DNA from: Massospora cicadina
Lineage: Eukaryota; Entomophthoromycota; Entomophthoromycetes; Entomophthorales; Entomophthoraceae
NCBI GenBank assembly: GCA_022478985.1
Contig: JAKSZP010017458.1
Coordinates: 24,354-88,353, forward strand
Length of the DNA stretch: 64,000 nucleotides
Direction of reading: 5' to 3'
Shown here: piece after piece, positions 34,601 through 46,140 of the stretch
Layout of the letters: each line of letters starts with the position of its first letter
How positions within the stretch are numbered: the first letter of the stretch is position 1
Made by a program: the position numbers and the translations under genes
The notes under the pieces: model-generated
The model's input: only the letters and a program-made list of their open reading frames with translations
Told to the model about the DNA's origin: nothing
Database searches by the model: none

Positions 34601-35919
34601 CTCACCATCTACAATCACCAACTCTGGGTGCAAAGGCGTAGGGCCATTATTTGGGGTCTGGAGACAATTGTGGAGTGTGCTGAAGTCTTTTGATGTTGGA
34701 AGGTAGATCTATTTGATAAGCTACAGGGCCAACCTTTCAGATGATATTAAAATAAAACAACGCGCTTAAGACATAATTTGCAACATGGTTGCTCCAAATG
34801 CAGGTTCTTGAAGGTAGCCTTAACTAAGTCTGTTGCAATTTGAGGTTTTGACAAACCATAGGAAATCAACTACAGCCGTTATCTCCTGGCACATATAGAC
34901 TTACTTTCCCCTCTTCACAATTATCAGTTTTTTAATGCATATCAATTCCTATCAATATATGCCATCATATATCTTGCTAACATTTTTGGGCTGAGCATAA
35001 TTATTTTTTATTTATTATATGATACCAATTTATAGTTTATTGATTCTTCTTTGATAATCTGAAAAATATTTTGCTAGCTTTCTCTCTCAACCTAATATCA
35101 ATATTTACAAATTTACTATGTCATATCTTGATTATTTATATTCTCTTGTGTATGGCAGATCAATTAGTGTTAATTTGCTGATAGGTATTTTAGAAACTAT
35201 TTTGCTAGTAGTTTCGCCTGCCCAAAAATAGTAAATCTGATTAACTTTTTGCTTCTAGTTCCAGAGGATTTTTTTCTAACCGCTCTTTGATTGGATGGCC
35301 ACCTTCCTTAAAGCTTTCTGTTCTCATCAGTCATATTTACCCAAACAATTATGGTGGATCAGTACTGGTTATCTCTGTAAATTTTTTTAAAATTTATCTC
35401 ATTTTTTTCATCCCATATATCCCTATCAATAGTCTGTAATTGTAATAATGACGTTAAACAGATATTTTCCATAATGCTAACAAGGTTGGACAGGCCACAT
35501 AAAAAAATGTGCCTGACCTTTGAATTTAAAAGTCAGGCTTCAGAGATTTTAATCCACATGGTATTAAAAGACCTAAGCAAGAAACTCCAGAAGTTTTGGG
35601 AGTTGTGAGAAAAGCTGATGAACATAATACCAGGATTAAAATTTGTTGGCCTCACTCTGGAATAAGTAAGCAACACAGAAACACACCACCTGAAATTGTT
35701 TAGTTCTGATGGGCTGAGAACTTATCTTTACATCAGATCCCTTATGCTGGCAATACATCATGAGATTAGAATTTGTTGGAGGATCATTTCAATAGAGGTT
35801 TTTTTATTAATCTTTGATTTCTTTTTGAGTTATAATGTCTTCATAAAGTATATCATTTTTAGTGTCAATTTCTTCTGTGCATTCTCGCCCAGTTGCAACT
35901 AAAATTTCAATAAGTTAAC
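34601..35919. other. AT-rich stretch, no gene seen
   Basis: Mostly AT-rich DNA with short chance frames. By position it should contain the 3' end and 3' LTR of gypsy A, but I found no matching repeat to the right of A. A short imperfect hairpin around CAGGCCACAT and ATGTGCCTG lies near 35,500-35,525. Confidence 0.4.
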
Positions 35920-37050
35920 CTGGCTTATAATTAGGCCCCACACTGCATTTGATTTTAAGTGTATGCTTTGTAGACTCTTAAAGAATCAAAGTTTTTATTT
36001 ACCGCCTGATAAATGACTCCTAATTCTTTTGTGCGTTCATTTTCAGCTACTACTATTGACATTAGTCTTGGACTTATGGTAAAGTTAGGATTATAGCCAT
36101 AGTTTTAAGGAAGATGAAGTGCTCGTTAAGGTGTGGGTCAGGCTATTATATAAGAATTGCTCATGTGGTAGGTGAGAGACCTAATTTTCTTGTTAAGCGT
36201 AGAAGTAGATAAAAAGGAACTGCTCTAAACTTTGACTTACCCCATATTTCTGTCCATTTGCCAGAGGATGGAGGGCTGTGGAGTGGCAGGGGCAGATTCT
36301 TAAAATTGACAACTAAGCTTATGAGAACTGGGCTGTAAATTGGGGCTGTAGTCACCATTGATCTCTTTCAGAATGGCATTTAGGAAGATGAGGTCAATGA
36401 GCATGTGGGCAGTTTGTACAGACGTAATAGTGGTGTTACAGGGGTTAAATTAGGCTACCTTGGTAAATCAATTAGCCACTACGATATCAACATCATAACC
36501 AGGAACAGAATTTTTTTTAATAAATATATAAGTCTACATATATCAATATCTTAAGCCTTTGGTAGTTTGATGGGTACCAGAAATCCAGAAGTCCTTTGGC
36601 GGCTGGGTTTTGACCAATTACATGTTTAGCATAATTTTTTGAATTTGGTAACCTATGAGGCTAGACCCTTCCAGCTGTAGAATCTTCAGACTATATCAAA
36701 AGCCTTATTTATACCAGTTTGGCTAGTGGCGGAGGGTGGGTCATGGCCTCGCAGATCACATCTTCGCTCAATAGCCTGGATGGGACCCACCATCTACTTG
36801 GTGGAGTATGACTCCATCAAGTAGATGATAGTCCTTTTATATTAATCTGCATTTCTTTGGCAGGCTTTTTTATCTTTGAGTAGTCAGTCAACAGTTGATG
36901 AGATAGTATGACTTGATATGGGGTGTCCACATCCCCAATTTGGGGTTCCTTAGCAAGTATTATGGTGGATTGTCATAGGCCATATTTCACCTGTTCCAGA
37001 TTTATTACCACTTGGGTAACGTGGGCTTCAACCAAAATGTGTCAGGAGAA
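35920..37050 (-). pseudogene. Ty3/gypsy element A: integrase relic
   Basis: Minus-strand integrase, interrupted by stops. The catalytic core shows FTKVA-stop-FNPCNTTITSVQTAH near 36,430-36,480 (normally DRFTKMAHFIPCNTT) and SILWQMDRNMG near 36,250 (the HPQTDGQTER region). Further on NYGYNPNFTISP near 36,080 is the familiar C-terminal YG-NP-F motif. It continues directly from the RNase H at 37,062-37,445. Confidence 0.7.
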
Positions 37051-37061
37051 AAGGCAGGGTT

Positions 37062-37445
37062 TTATGAGAGGGCGTCAGGCATCAAGTTATTAAGTCCTTT
37101 TTTTATGAAGTCATACTGGAACTGAAAATGTTTAGAGGTCTCCAGCCACCTGGACTGATGGGATGTCAAATTCTGAGTGGAGCGTAGTATGTTTAGTCTT
37201 AAGGTTTGTGCAGATGGCAAAAGCCCATAATTTATCATGTAAACTCTGGTGCCAGTGCTGTACAGCTTCAACAACTACAAGTAGTTCCTTGTCATAGGTA
37301 ACACAGTTAAGCTGAGCCAGGGACATCTTCTTAGAGATATAAGCAAAGGAAAACTTTTGTCTTTCATCTCCTTCCTGCAACAAGACTGCTCCCACTGCAA
37401 TGTTAGACAAATCTGTGGCAACAATGATATACTGTTTTGGATATG
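37062..37445 (-). pseudogene. Ty3/gypsy element A: RNase H, interrupted by element B
   Basis: Reads ATDLSNIAVGAVLLQ, FAYISKKMSLAQLNCVTYDK, ELLVVVEAVQHWHQSL in gypsy RNase H order, nearly intact over about 125 codons, with HSYPKQYIIVATD at its start. The reading stops at 37,446 where element B begins and resumes as RT at 44,643. The two flanks join in a sensible reading order across B, which proves the nesting. Confidence 0.8.
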
Positions 37446-37450
37446 AATGT
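37446..37450. repeat. TSD of element B, left copy
   Basis: AATGT, repeated at 44,638-44,642 directly outside the other LTR. Because neighbouring bases also match, a 4-bp duplication is equally possible. Confidence 0.65.
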
Positions 37451-37785
37451 GTCTGGAAGTTTCAAATTACACTTCCAATGAGGCAGGTTTTAAAGTTACA
37501 CTGAGAGGATTCTCCAAAAAGGTGATAAAATTAGATGAAAATACAGGTTATAATTCGTCTCAACTTTTATTATGAAAAGAGGGAATATGTATAGGCTTTG
37601 TAACGGCTCATAATCTATCAGAGCAAATTAATCTCTGCGCAATCAAATCTTCAATCAATTGATTGGGATGAGATTAATTATCAAATTTGATAGATTGAGA
37701 TATATTACTTACTCCTTCTGATGATGCTGGGGGAATTGAAAGAGTAAAAGTTTCAAAAATAATAGAATTTGGCAAAATTCCAAAA
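37451..37785 (-). repeat. 3' LTR of element B
   Basis: About 335 bp, collinear with 44,300-44,637 and in the same orientation. Shared phrases include AAAAAGGTGATAAAA, ACAGGTTATAATT and TCTGATGATGCTGGGGGAAT. The outer end reads GTCTGGAAG on the plus strand. Confidence 0.88.
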
Positions 37786-37798
37786 CTTCCCCCCCAAG
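37786..37798 (-). other. Polypurine tract of element B
   Basis: On the minus strand CTTGGGGGGGAAG lies immediately upstream of the 3' LTR, the normal site for plus-strand priming in LTR retrotransposons. Confidence 0.8.
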
Positions 37799-38930
37799 AC
37801 TTGATCACAGTGGAGGGTGACTTCTTAAAAACCTACGATGAATATGATTTACCACTATACCAGTATCAATATGAACAATCAAATACTCTAGTCCTTTTCA
37901 AAATATAACTTGATAGGGACCAGACAATTAGTTCCTAACTTTTCAGTTCGCCCACTAGACTTAGAATGATAGTACATAACGTAATCCCCAATCTGGTCTT
38001 AAGGTAAGGCAGGTTTGTGTTGATTACTCCTTTAAGTCTCTCTTCAAGTGGTTGTTTTAATTGATTTCATTGCTTCAGATTGAAGACGGATAATCTCATC
38101 AGCCAGATTCCTCATAATTAAATCAGAATTTTCTGGAAAGCTTTACTCAAAAATTGTCTTAAGACTAGAAGGGACTGAAGGATACCGCCCATATATGCAC
38201 TTAAAAAAGTACATCTTGACAATGTTATGATAGCTTATCTGATAAGCAAACAAGCTACTACGCAAATAAAAATTCCACAGAGTTGGATCAGTGGATGCCA
38301 TCTTCCTTAGAATTGAGACTATGGTTCCATTAACTCGTTTAATGGCCTATGTGTAGGTAGATTATAGGGGACAACAAATCGCTGAGCAGTGTTAAATAAT
38401 TTGGATAACTCCTGTATAAGTTGCGAGGCGAAGTTAGTCACATTATCTGACATAAGGACCTTGGGACACCCATGTTGAGAAATTATATGTTGGTATATGA
38501 ATAGCGCTGTAGTTTTAAACGAGGGGGTAGCTATGGAAATGGCCTCAACCCATTTAGTTAAATGGTCAGCAGCTATGTTGATATACTGATGTCTGTGCAA
38601 TCCTTGAAGAAAAGGACCTACAACGTTAATGCTAACTACCTCAAAGTCCTTAGTTGGTGGTATAAATTGATGTTAATAAAGTAGGGTTAGTAGTTCCATG
38701 GTGTTTACAAATAAGACATGAGGTAAGGGTTTCTTGGATGAACTCAGTCATATTGTTCCAATAGTATCGAGTTTTCAACCATTCTTGAGTCTTCTTTAAG
38801 CCACTATGACCAACTTGTTCGTGAACTTCCACTACAGCGTGAAATCTAGAGTTGGGATGAAGAAAGGACAACCACTTGGATCTAAACTTCTTATACAAAG
38901 CTCCATCCCAAATCATAGTATCTTTGGTAA
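37799..38930 (-). pseudogene. Element B integrase
   Basis: The H2C2 zinc region at 38,650-38,916 keeps VHEQVGHSGLKKTQ with LTSCLICKHHG, that is the two His and two Cys. The core at 38,319-38,600 has INIAADHLTKWVEA (first Asp), VLMSDNVTNFASQ (second Asp) and PLNELMEP (Glu region). The C-terminal part down to 37,800 is broken. Integrase would insert the cDNA into the genome. A chromodomain was looked for and not seen. Confidence 0.82.
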
Positions 38931-38964
38931 TTGATTTTAGAAAGGCTCGATCCTCTTCAGTTTC

Positions 38965-39375
38965 TCAATCCCACAACTCATTTCGTCCAATATGGTTATA
39001 TAAGCGTTCTTCCTTATCTAGTTCCAAAGTCAGAACAGGCAATTGGGACAGACCATCAGCATTTTGATGTTGAGCACCTGAATGATGAACAATGAAGAAA
39101 TTGTAATTTTGCAACCTTAAATCCCAATGGGCCAATCTCCCATCAGGATCCTTCATGTTCTGCAACCATTTTAAGGAAGAATGGTCAGTAATCACAGTGA
39201 AATGGTTACCATATAAGAAGGGACGGAAGTGCTTGTTTGCTAATATTACAGCCAAACACTTCCAATCAGTGACACTGAAATTCCTTTCAGCCTTTGAAAA
39301 AGTCTTACTACAGAAAGCGATGGGAAGATCATTATTCTCTTCATCACACTGGGATAGATAGCCCCAATAGCGACA
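38965..39375 (-). pseudogene. Element B RNase H
   Basis: Reads LPIAFCSKTFSKAERNFSVT, then AVILANKHFRPFLYG, FTVITDHSSLKWLQNMKDPD, GRLAHWDLRLQNYNFFI and HQNADGLSQLP, a complete gypsy RNase H tail. It degrades the RNA strand during reverse transcription. It joins the RT upstream with frame breaks near 39,370. Confidence 0.85.
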
Positions 39376-39384
39376 TTGTTGGCA

Positions 39385-40350
39385 TCAGTATGTAAAAAAA
39401 GGCTTGTCAAATTGGGGATGAATTAGAACAGGTGCTTTGATTAAAGCAGTATGTAGAGAATTAAATGACTGTTCTTGAGCTGATCTCCTCTTGAAGGGCA
39501 CTCCCTTTTGCAATAGGTGGAATAAGGGTTCAGCAATATCAGCAAAGTTGGGTAATAAATTGCCAGTAATACCCAACCATGCCGAGAAAGACTTAAATCC
39601 CAAAAAGATGTTGGAGGAGGCATTTTTTGGATGGCTTGAATTTTGTCTGAGAAGGGTCAGATCCCGTTAGCTGAGACCTGATTTCCTAAAAAGTCCATTT
39701 CGTTTTGAAAGAATGAACATTTGTAGGGTCTGTGTTTTAAGGAGTAGCTTCAAATTCGTCTGAAAACTTCTTTTAGATGATCCAAATGCTCGGTAAAAGT
39801 TTTTGGAAAACATGGTAATATCATCAAGGTATACCAGAACGCAAGTAAGTTTTAGATCTCATAACATACTGTTCATAGCCCTTTGGAAAGTTGCTGGGGC
39901 ATTGCTTAGTCCTTGAGGCATACAAGGTGGTTCAAAGAACCCTTCACTCGATATCTGGGCACACTTAGCACGATCTTCTGGTGATAACTTAATTTTCCAG
40001 TAGCCACTGGCTAAGTCCATGGCTGAAAAATAGATGGACACCGCCAACAACCTAAGGGAATCATTGATCTGAGGTAAGTGATAACAATCTTGTCAAGTAA
40101 TAGCATTCAGTCTGAAATAATCCATAACAACTCGATGGGAACCATCTTTCTACTTAACCATTAATAATGGAGATGCCCAAGGACTAAGGAGGGTTTCAAT
40201 AATACAGCCTCCACAATTGATGCAGCTCCTTAATAACCTGGGCTTCTTCTACCCTAGACTTTACGATAAGGCTTTGCATGAATAGGAAGGTGATCGCCAG
40301 TTTCAAAGAAATGCATTACTCCTTTCATCTTCCCAAAATTATAAGTATGC
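39385..40350 (-). pseudogene. Element B reverse transcriptase
   Basis: Motif A region: FSAMDLASGYWKIKLSPED with MPQGLSNAPATFQRAMNSML (40,050-39,859). Catalytic VYLDDI at 39,817-39,834. The thumb and connection include FLGMVGYY-like pieces and NFADIAEPLFHLLQKGVPF near 39,540. The frame is broken at several points but all main blocks are present. Confidence 0.85.
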
Positions 40351-40407
40351 TTAGCAAAAATGTCAAAATAATCATCTGTTAATTAAAGCTCTTGTTTCTC
40401 CTGTTCC

Positions 40408-41240
40408 TTAGAGAGGTGTTTCCAGATAAAAAAGGCCCACAGTAAGAATTTCTTGATGACTTTCCAACTCAAAATCTTGTAGACTTCCGAAGGGTTTAAC
40501 ATCATAAATTTGAGATAAAGGAAGTAACTTGACATAAGCAATCAGATGTTCTTGATCTACCAGTTTTAGCTCATTGGTAAGGTTCACCAGTAAGACAGAT
40601 AATGATCCTGAATAAGCATAATCCAATACTCCAGGACAAGGCAAGACTTCTTTAGCAAATGGGTTATAAATTGCCTTGAATTTGTAACAAATGTCCTTTG
40701 GGAATCAAAAAATGCAAAGAAGTGTTAACAATTACCAGTGATTTTGGCAGAATAGCTAATTTTTTGAGGGAGAAAATAGAAATTTCCTCTTCAATATCAG
40801 CTGATGTAGGAGGTAATTTTAGTTGAGAATCTCCAACGTAATATTTAAGTGAATAAGGCCTTTTTGTTCCCTCTAGAAAAATTACTGAAATCGGGTAGAA
40901 GCATGATCAGATAAAACTAAGGGAACTCTATACCTCAAGAGAGATAACGATAAGTCAGAGTAATTGATAATTCCATTGAATTCTCATAAAAATTGAGTCC
41001 CTAAAAGTAGGTTGTAAGTCAAGTTGCCAAGTATAATGGCAAGGATTTTAAAAGTTAATTTCCCAATTTTCAGGGGAAGTGACAAAAAAGCTCCAATTAA
41101 CTAGTACTCTGAGGTCCAGCCATACCATATTCTTCAAAGTGAAAAATATCAAAAGTTGATTTGATTCTCTTGATGAATTTTGATGAAACAACATTCACTG
41201 GAGATCCTGTGTCTATGATAGCTTTGGCATTGATTGATTC
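40408..41240 (-). pseudogene. Element B protease and PR-RT linker
   Basis: The aspartic protease active site AIIDTGSPVNVVSSKFI lies at about 41,170-41,223 (Asp codon 41,211-41,213), intact. Downstream a frame at 40,408-40,644 reads YSGSLSVLLVNLTNELKLVD, the type of beta-rich linker often found between protease and RT in Ty3-like polyproteins. Stops interrupt the stretch between them. Confidence 0.75.
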
Positions 41241-44200
41241 ACTTGGAAGTCAATATGGGTAATGGTGCTTCTGAACTGAGAGGATAAAGCCAACAAGGAG
41301 GGCAAGGAATAAGAAGAATATTTGTTTTTATTATACTCAATCAGGCGCTGATGCTCTTGCTGCACATTAATCTCATTATCGAGGTGGAGAATCTTATTGG
41401 GCTTATCTCTTTTCTTCTTCTTATTGGCTTCCTTCTTGAAACAATGATCCTCAGTATGAAATATCAATGACAGTAGTTACCCTAAATTGCTCTAGTATTC
41501 TCAGGCATAGCATAGACTTTGGGGCGACTAGGTCTGGGAGACTCATAAACTCTAGTTTTTTCAGAGAATTGAGGAGGCAATTCCAATAAAGCCTCCTTAA
41601 TGTCCAAAATACTTCGGAAATTCTTTTTTACACTGATTAGATAAACTTGAATTTGCGTTCTTGAAGAAAAAGTGGACATAACTTCTGTAATTGCATTATC
41701 CAAATTTAACTGACTACAAGCTACTAAACTCTGAGCTTCCCAATAGAACCAATGAGCAAAATTTTGATAGATTTGTTTCATTGGGGCTGTATACTCATAA
41801 AAGCCTGTTTTTGAGAGGACAGAGTTTGCCCACTCCCAAATTCTTTGATAAGCGCTTCCTTCACCTGAGACCAGGTATAACAAGTCATCAAGTGGGGTAC
41901 AATGATATCCTGAGCAAAATAAGTAAGGCAATTTGGCAAAGAATTCATCTTCTTGTGATCTGAAGCTTCAAATAGCGCCTTTTTATTAAAGATAAAATTT
42001 GAAAATAATGCTGCCTTCCCCCAGTGAGTACTATCCTTGAATACTGGTTTGAAACTCATGAGGCATTAGAGATCAAAACGTGTACACTGGGTTGTTTGGA
42101 TTTAGTGGAAACATACAAATTAGAGTCTAACGCTTGAAAAGAAAATTGAGGATAAGGACCAGCAGCTTCAGTACAAATCTCACCCATCCAATGGTTTATC
42201 TCAATAAGCCCCACTTTCTCATCTAATTAGCGAGATAGCTCAAAAATCTGTTCCTGTTGGGCATTATACTTGATTTCCAGCTTCTCAATCTTAGCTTGGA
42301 GCATTTCTCCTTTAGATTAACAAGCATGGAGCAGGATAATGGTGTCCTTTTCCCATTTACCCAAAATGACCAACTCATCAGATAAAGACTGAAGTGACAA
42401 TAGGGGATTGATTGGTACCACATTGGGGGTTAAGTTACATTTCTAGGACAATTTATAAACTTGTTCATGCAAGTGAATCATCATATTCAGGAGGGAGAAA
42501 ATTTGTTGAAGGGATCTAGAATGCCCATCAGTGTAAGGAGAGTGTCTATAACTCTCCTCTTTCCAGCGTGGTGGTGCTCAGTGCACAGAGCCAATGTGTG
42601 GAAACTAGCCATTAGTACTAAAACTACTAGCACCCAGCATAGGGTTCTGGAGCAATAATAACTAAGACCAAAAAGCGCGATCAAGAAACATCCAAAACGA
42701 CGCGGTGCACAAGAAGAGGAGAGGTAAACGGACCTGGTTGTAGGGGACCTGGGCGAACCAACGGTGCACTTGGGAAAAATTGGATTGTGTTCAAAATAGC
42801 AAGTTGAATAGAGCGTGAGACCTCCTCGAAGGGGTCCACACACATAAACTTTTAGAATAACATAAAAAAATGGAAAAATGGGGGAATTTTATTTAGGAAG
42901 TCGACCAACAAGAAATGTTAGTTGGGAAAAATGTATTTAAGCTCAATTGGGGGAATAGGGGTTATGTTGCAGTGGGCTCAAGCACTGACTCACCAATAAG
43001 GCAAAACTGCCATCTGAGTTGGTTGAATAGGCCAAAAACCAACTTCACTCGAGTGATCAATTGATGTTGGATTTGACCTGAGCGCATTATTTCAAAAATG
43101 GAATGGGTTTTGTAACCCCGCTCCTCAATAAACCAAACTGAACTGTCCTCATTTATTTGGTATATCAATCATTTTAATGCCTGGCTCGACGTCAGGGGCT
43201 GGGCGTTTGGCACACCATTAGTCCCAACCTGGGCATATTTTGCCCGAACCAGCATTGGTCCAGGGTGTGCCTCAGGTCAGGAAGGGCCTGGAGCTTAACC
43301 TCTGGCCTCCTGGCGCCCAGCCTTATCTTTGGGTTGGTCCCCATTATGATGTCATGTACACATGACAATCAGCACCTGGAGCCCTTGAGGTCCTTCCATG
43401 CCTGGCAGTCCCTGAGGCCCTACGTTTCCAAGAGGTCCTCGAGGTCCATCAGCCCCAGGTGGTCCACGTGGTCCTACACCCCCGGGGACCCATAGATAAT
43501 GAGGTTTTCTCTACCTCGTTGACCCAGAATTGAATTCTTAAGTACAGCTGCTCCAATTGAACAAGGCAGGTTCTAACTTCCACCTCCATTGATTGATTAT
43601 GCTCAGAGAGTTTAGAAAGACCCTCTCTCCATTCTTTCTATATCTCCTGAACTCGCGTTGTGAACTGATCATCAACAAAACCAGACATCCCAATATCGAG
43701 CTGAATAAGCTGTTGATGAATTTCATTGAGAAGGGTACGATTACTAATAATGTCTTCATGATTATCTCAGCTAAATTTAGAGGCAAACTTGAAATATTTG
43801 GAAACATGATTATTTAAGGATTGAAGTCCTTATAGTAAATTTAGCATCCCTTGATGGTAAATTCTCACTACAGGTAATAAATGGTATAAGGTGGGGTGAA
43901 CGATCTGGTGCAATTATTGCCCAGGGCCAATTCCTGGCATTTGGGAGGATAGTAACACTTCCCACAAGGTAGAGGATACAGCATTAGATCAAGATTGGGT
44001 AGCATAAATTCCAAGGATTAAAGAACCTTCAAGCAGTTGAATAATAATAGTTTGTAAAACCTCAGGTGGTATTTGAAAATCTGAGGTAAAGCTTAAATTA
44101 GGACCACAAAATTCCAAGTTGGCACTAAACTCCAAAGTGGAGGGTAATCTTGGGAATTTGGGTTTCAGATAAACGAACCCATCGTAATATATGCCCTTGC

Positions 44201-44275
44201 TCATTGTCTTGATCTTCTTCAGGCAAAAATTGAGGATCTATAATAGCTACAGATGTGTTCACTGGTGCTTAACTC
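41241..44275 (-). pseudogene. Element B gag (coiled coils, collagen-like segment, capsid-like region)
   Basis: Read from 44,275 downward: an N-terminal part with IIDPQFLPEEDQDNEQGH; a heptad-like stretch at about 43,800-43,550 (LNEIHQQLIQLDIGMSGFVD, WREGLSKLSEHN); the collagen-like repeat (43,376-43,483); a second coiled-coil-like stretch near 42,330-42,220 (QAKIEKLEIKYNAQQEQIFE); a capsid-like region at 42,059-41,482 (WSQVKEALIKEFGSGQ, FYEYTAPMKQIYQNFAHWF); and a basic tail with HTEDHCFKKE, a damaged zinc knuckle. By family, Gag forms the particle shell and binds RNA. Several stops and frameshifts make it a pseudogene. Confidence 0.75.
43376..43483 (-). other. Collagen-like Gly-X-Y repeat within gag of element B
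   Basis: One frame holds 12 uninterrupted Gly-X-Y triplets ([18 protein letters not shown], then [18 protein letters not shown]), rich in Pro at X or Y, right after a coiled-coil-like stretch. Uninterrupted glycine at every third residue in an otherwise decayed gene argues it is real coding sequence. Confidence 0.8.
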
Positions 44276-44280
44276 AGAGT

Positions 44281-44299
44281 GCCCCTGTAGTGAGTACCA
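44281..44299 (-). other. Primer-binding site of element B
   Basis: TGGTACTCACTACAGGGGC on the minus strand starts directly at the inner end of the 5' LTR and begins with TGG, as required to pair with the CCA end of a tRNA. A near match sits at 32,881-32,899 in gypsy E. The tRNA was not identified. Confidence 0.7.
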
Positions 44300-44637
44300 G
44301 TCTGGAAGTTTTGAATTACACTTCCAATGGGGCAGGTTCTCTCTCAAAGTTATACTGAGAAGATTATCCAAAAAGGTGATAAAACTAAAAGAAAATACAG
44401 GTTATAATTTGACCTAATTCTTATTATTAAAAGAGGGAATATTTATAAACTTTGTAATGGCTCATAATCAATCAGAGCAAATTAATCTCTGTGTGGTTGA
44501 ATCTTCAATCAATTGATCAGAATGAGATTGATTATCAACCTTGATAGATTATGATATATTACTCACTCTTTCTGATGATGCTGGGGGAATTGATGAAGTG
44601 AAATTTTCAGAAAGATATAATTTGGCAAAATCCTGAC
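44300..44637 (-). repeat. 5' LTR of element B
   Basis: 338 bp, collinear with the 3' LTR. In element orientation it starts (T)GTCAGGATTTTGCC and ends CTTCCAGAC, directly followed by the PBS. Confidence 0.88.
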
Positions 44638-44642
44638 AATGT

Positions 44643-45480
44643 GCTTTGATGGTAGTGGACTAAAGGATGGTCTAGATTGCATTGTGGGCCACGTCTCATT
44701 CTGTTCTCCAACTTAAAGTTTTCTTCCAATATGCAGTATAAAGGGTGCAGCAACTTCAAATAGCTGTGAACCTCTTGTAGAAGTTGCAAGTTTTAAGAAA
44801 GCTGCGCAACTATGTGATGGAGGTAGAGGTTGCCCAACCCAGATAACTGCTTCCTTATCTTGAGTAATCATGTGGCCAGGAGAAAAGATAAATATTTCCT
44901 AATAACTTAACTTTTGTCTGAAAGAACTCATACTTTTTCTTTTTGATGGTAATTTTTGCCTGTGCTAGGTGCTCCATAACGGCTATCATATGATAGGCGT
45001 GGGACTCTTCATTTTGGTAAAAGATAATATATCATTTATGTAAGATATTACGTAAAATCCCATGAGGTCTCCTAGGGCAGCATTGTTGAACTTTTAGAAA
45101 CAGTTGGCCTCTTCTTAAAGCCAAAAGGCATGACCCTGAACTAGTAAATATCTTTCCTAAGTAGAAAGCGGTCAACCACTCCTGACCTTCCTTAATCAAA
45201 TTAAGCTGAAGGCGTTCACCCAGTCTTTTTTGCTAAAAATCTGGCCTCCTCAACATAGTTAGTAATCTGTTGTTCAAGGGGAAATGGATAATAGGTTAAG
45301 AACAGTTACGTTCTAGAGAGAAAAATAGATAATGCAAGGTCTGAGAGAGCTAATTTAAACCTCCATATGTATCAAAAAGGAATACACAGGTAAAGACGTT
45401 TGAAGATCTGACTCTGGAAAGCATGATATCAACCCAAACGTCCAGGTCAGTCTCCTCCCTCGAAGAAAGGGTTAGATGGG
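44643..45480 (-). pseudogene. Ty3/gypsy element A: reverse transcriptase relic
   Basis: Minus-strand RT upstream of the B insertion. VMPFGFKKRPTVSKSSTML near 45,110 corresponds to the MPFGL-NAPATFQ block. The catalytic box is YIND at 45,031-45,042, with the first Asp changed to Asn by a G-to-A type change. It continues as KKYEFFQTKVKLLGNIY and SPGHMITQDKEAV, a clear RT thumb. The last part before the insertion reads VHSYLKLLHPLYCILEENFK. It joins the RNase H at 37,445 across element B. Confidence 0.75.
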
Positions 45481-45939
45481 TGAGAGAATATTGATGAGGT
45501 CGACTCTAATCCTGAACTCAAATTCAAATTTAGTGTGAATGGGCAATGAGCGAGCTTTAGAGTAGTCAAACATCTCTGCATAGTCTTAATACATTCAGGT
45601 ATGCCTGTTGAGGGAGCTGGAGTTTAGGCTGATTGCATAGAGGCAAGGACAGCCTTATTGGAGAGCTCCCATTTCCTTGGTGGCACCATAGCGCTACTGT
45701 CTAGGCAAGGTATGGTTAAAGTAGCCCACCTGACCGTTTTTATGGATGGTTGCATCTGTGAGGTTTGCGTGGTTGTCAGAACCCCATCACCAGCCTACAC
45801 CAAAAATGATGGGCATAGATCCTGTTAACTGAAGAGAAGGTCATTACAAAGCATCCATTGCCTGAACTAAAAGGGACTGAGGACAACACTTGAAAATAGG
45901 TTTGTCTTGAGGTGCACCACCCTTTACAAATTGGTCCAC

Positions 45940-46140
45940 CCTAGAGATAGGTACAAAGCTTCTGCAAGAACCTTACATATAGAGATTTTGGTAGCACCAG
46001 TGTCTACCAATGAAATAGCTTGGTGTTCCTTTAAAAGCAGATGAAAGTGGCTATTAACATGAAGTACATGGATAAAGTATTTATTGGTAAAGAGCCAAAA
46101 GAAGATAGGGTGTCCTTGAGCTCAGAAGGCTGGTTTAGAC
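45940..46140 (-). pseudogene. Ty3/gypsy element A: protease
   Basis: The motif AISLVDTGATKISICKVLAE holds an intact DTGA active site at 45,993-46,007 (minus). It is preceded by a hydrophobic FIHVLHVNSHFHLLLK strand, typical for retropepsins. It lies upstream of the A reverse transcriptase, as expected. Confidence 0.7.

Larger units (their letters stand above)
37451..44637 (-). mobile_element. Ty3/gypsy LTR retrotransposon B, structurally complete
   Basis: A 7.19-kb minus-strand element with two LTRs (37,451-37,785 and 44,300-44,637), a PBS next to the 5' LTR, a polypurine tract next to the 3' LTR, and gag, protease, RT, RNase H and integrase in the usual Ty3 order. LTRs look about 85 percent alike by eye, so it is not very young. 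Coding frames are broken, but protease DTGS and RT YLDD active sites are intact. It interrupts element A between RT and RNase H. Confidence 0.9.

Noticed and set aside
35500..35526. Inverted repeat CAGGCCACAT...ATGTGCCTG as a terminator or MITE end
   Set aside because: Short, imperfect and without flanking duplication or partner. Likely chance in AT-rich DNA.
37799..38318. Chromodomain at the C-terminus of element B integrase
   Set aside because: No aromatic cage residues or typical chromodomain pattern could be read in any minus-strand frame.
43265..43495. Plus-strand frame rich in Ser, Arg and Pro
   Set aside because: It is the antisense of the collagen-like Gly-X-Y repeat of element B gag.
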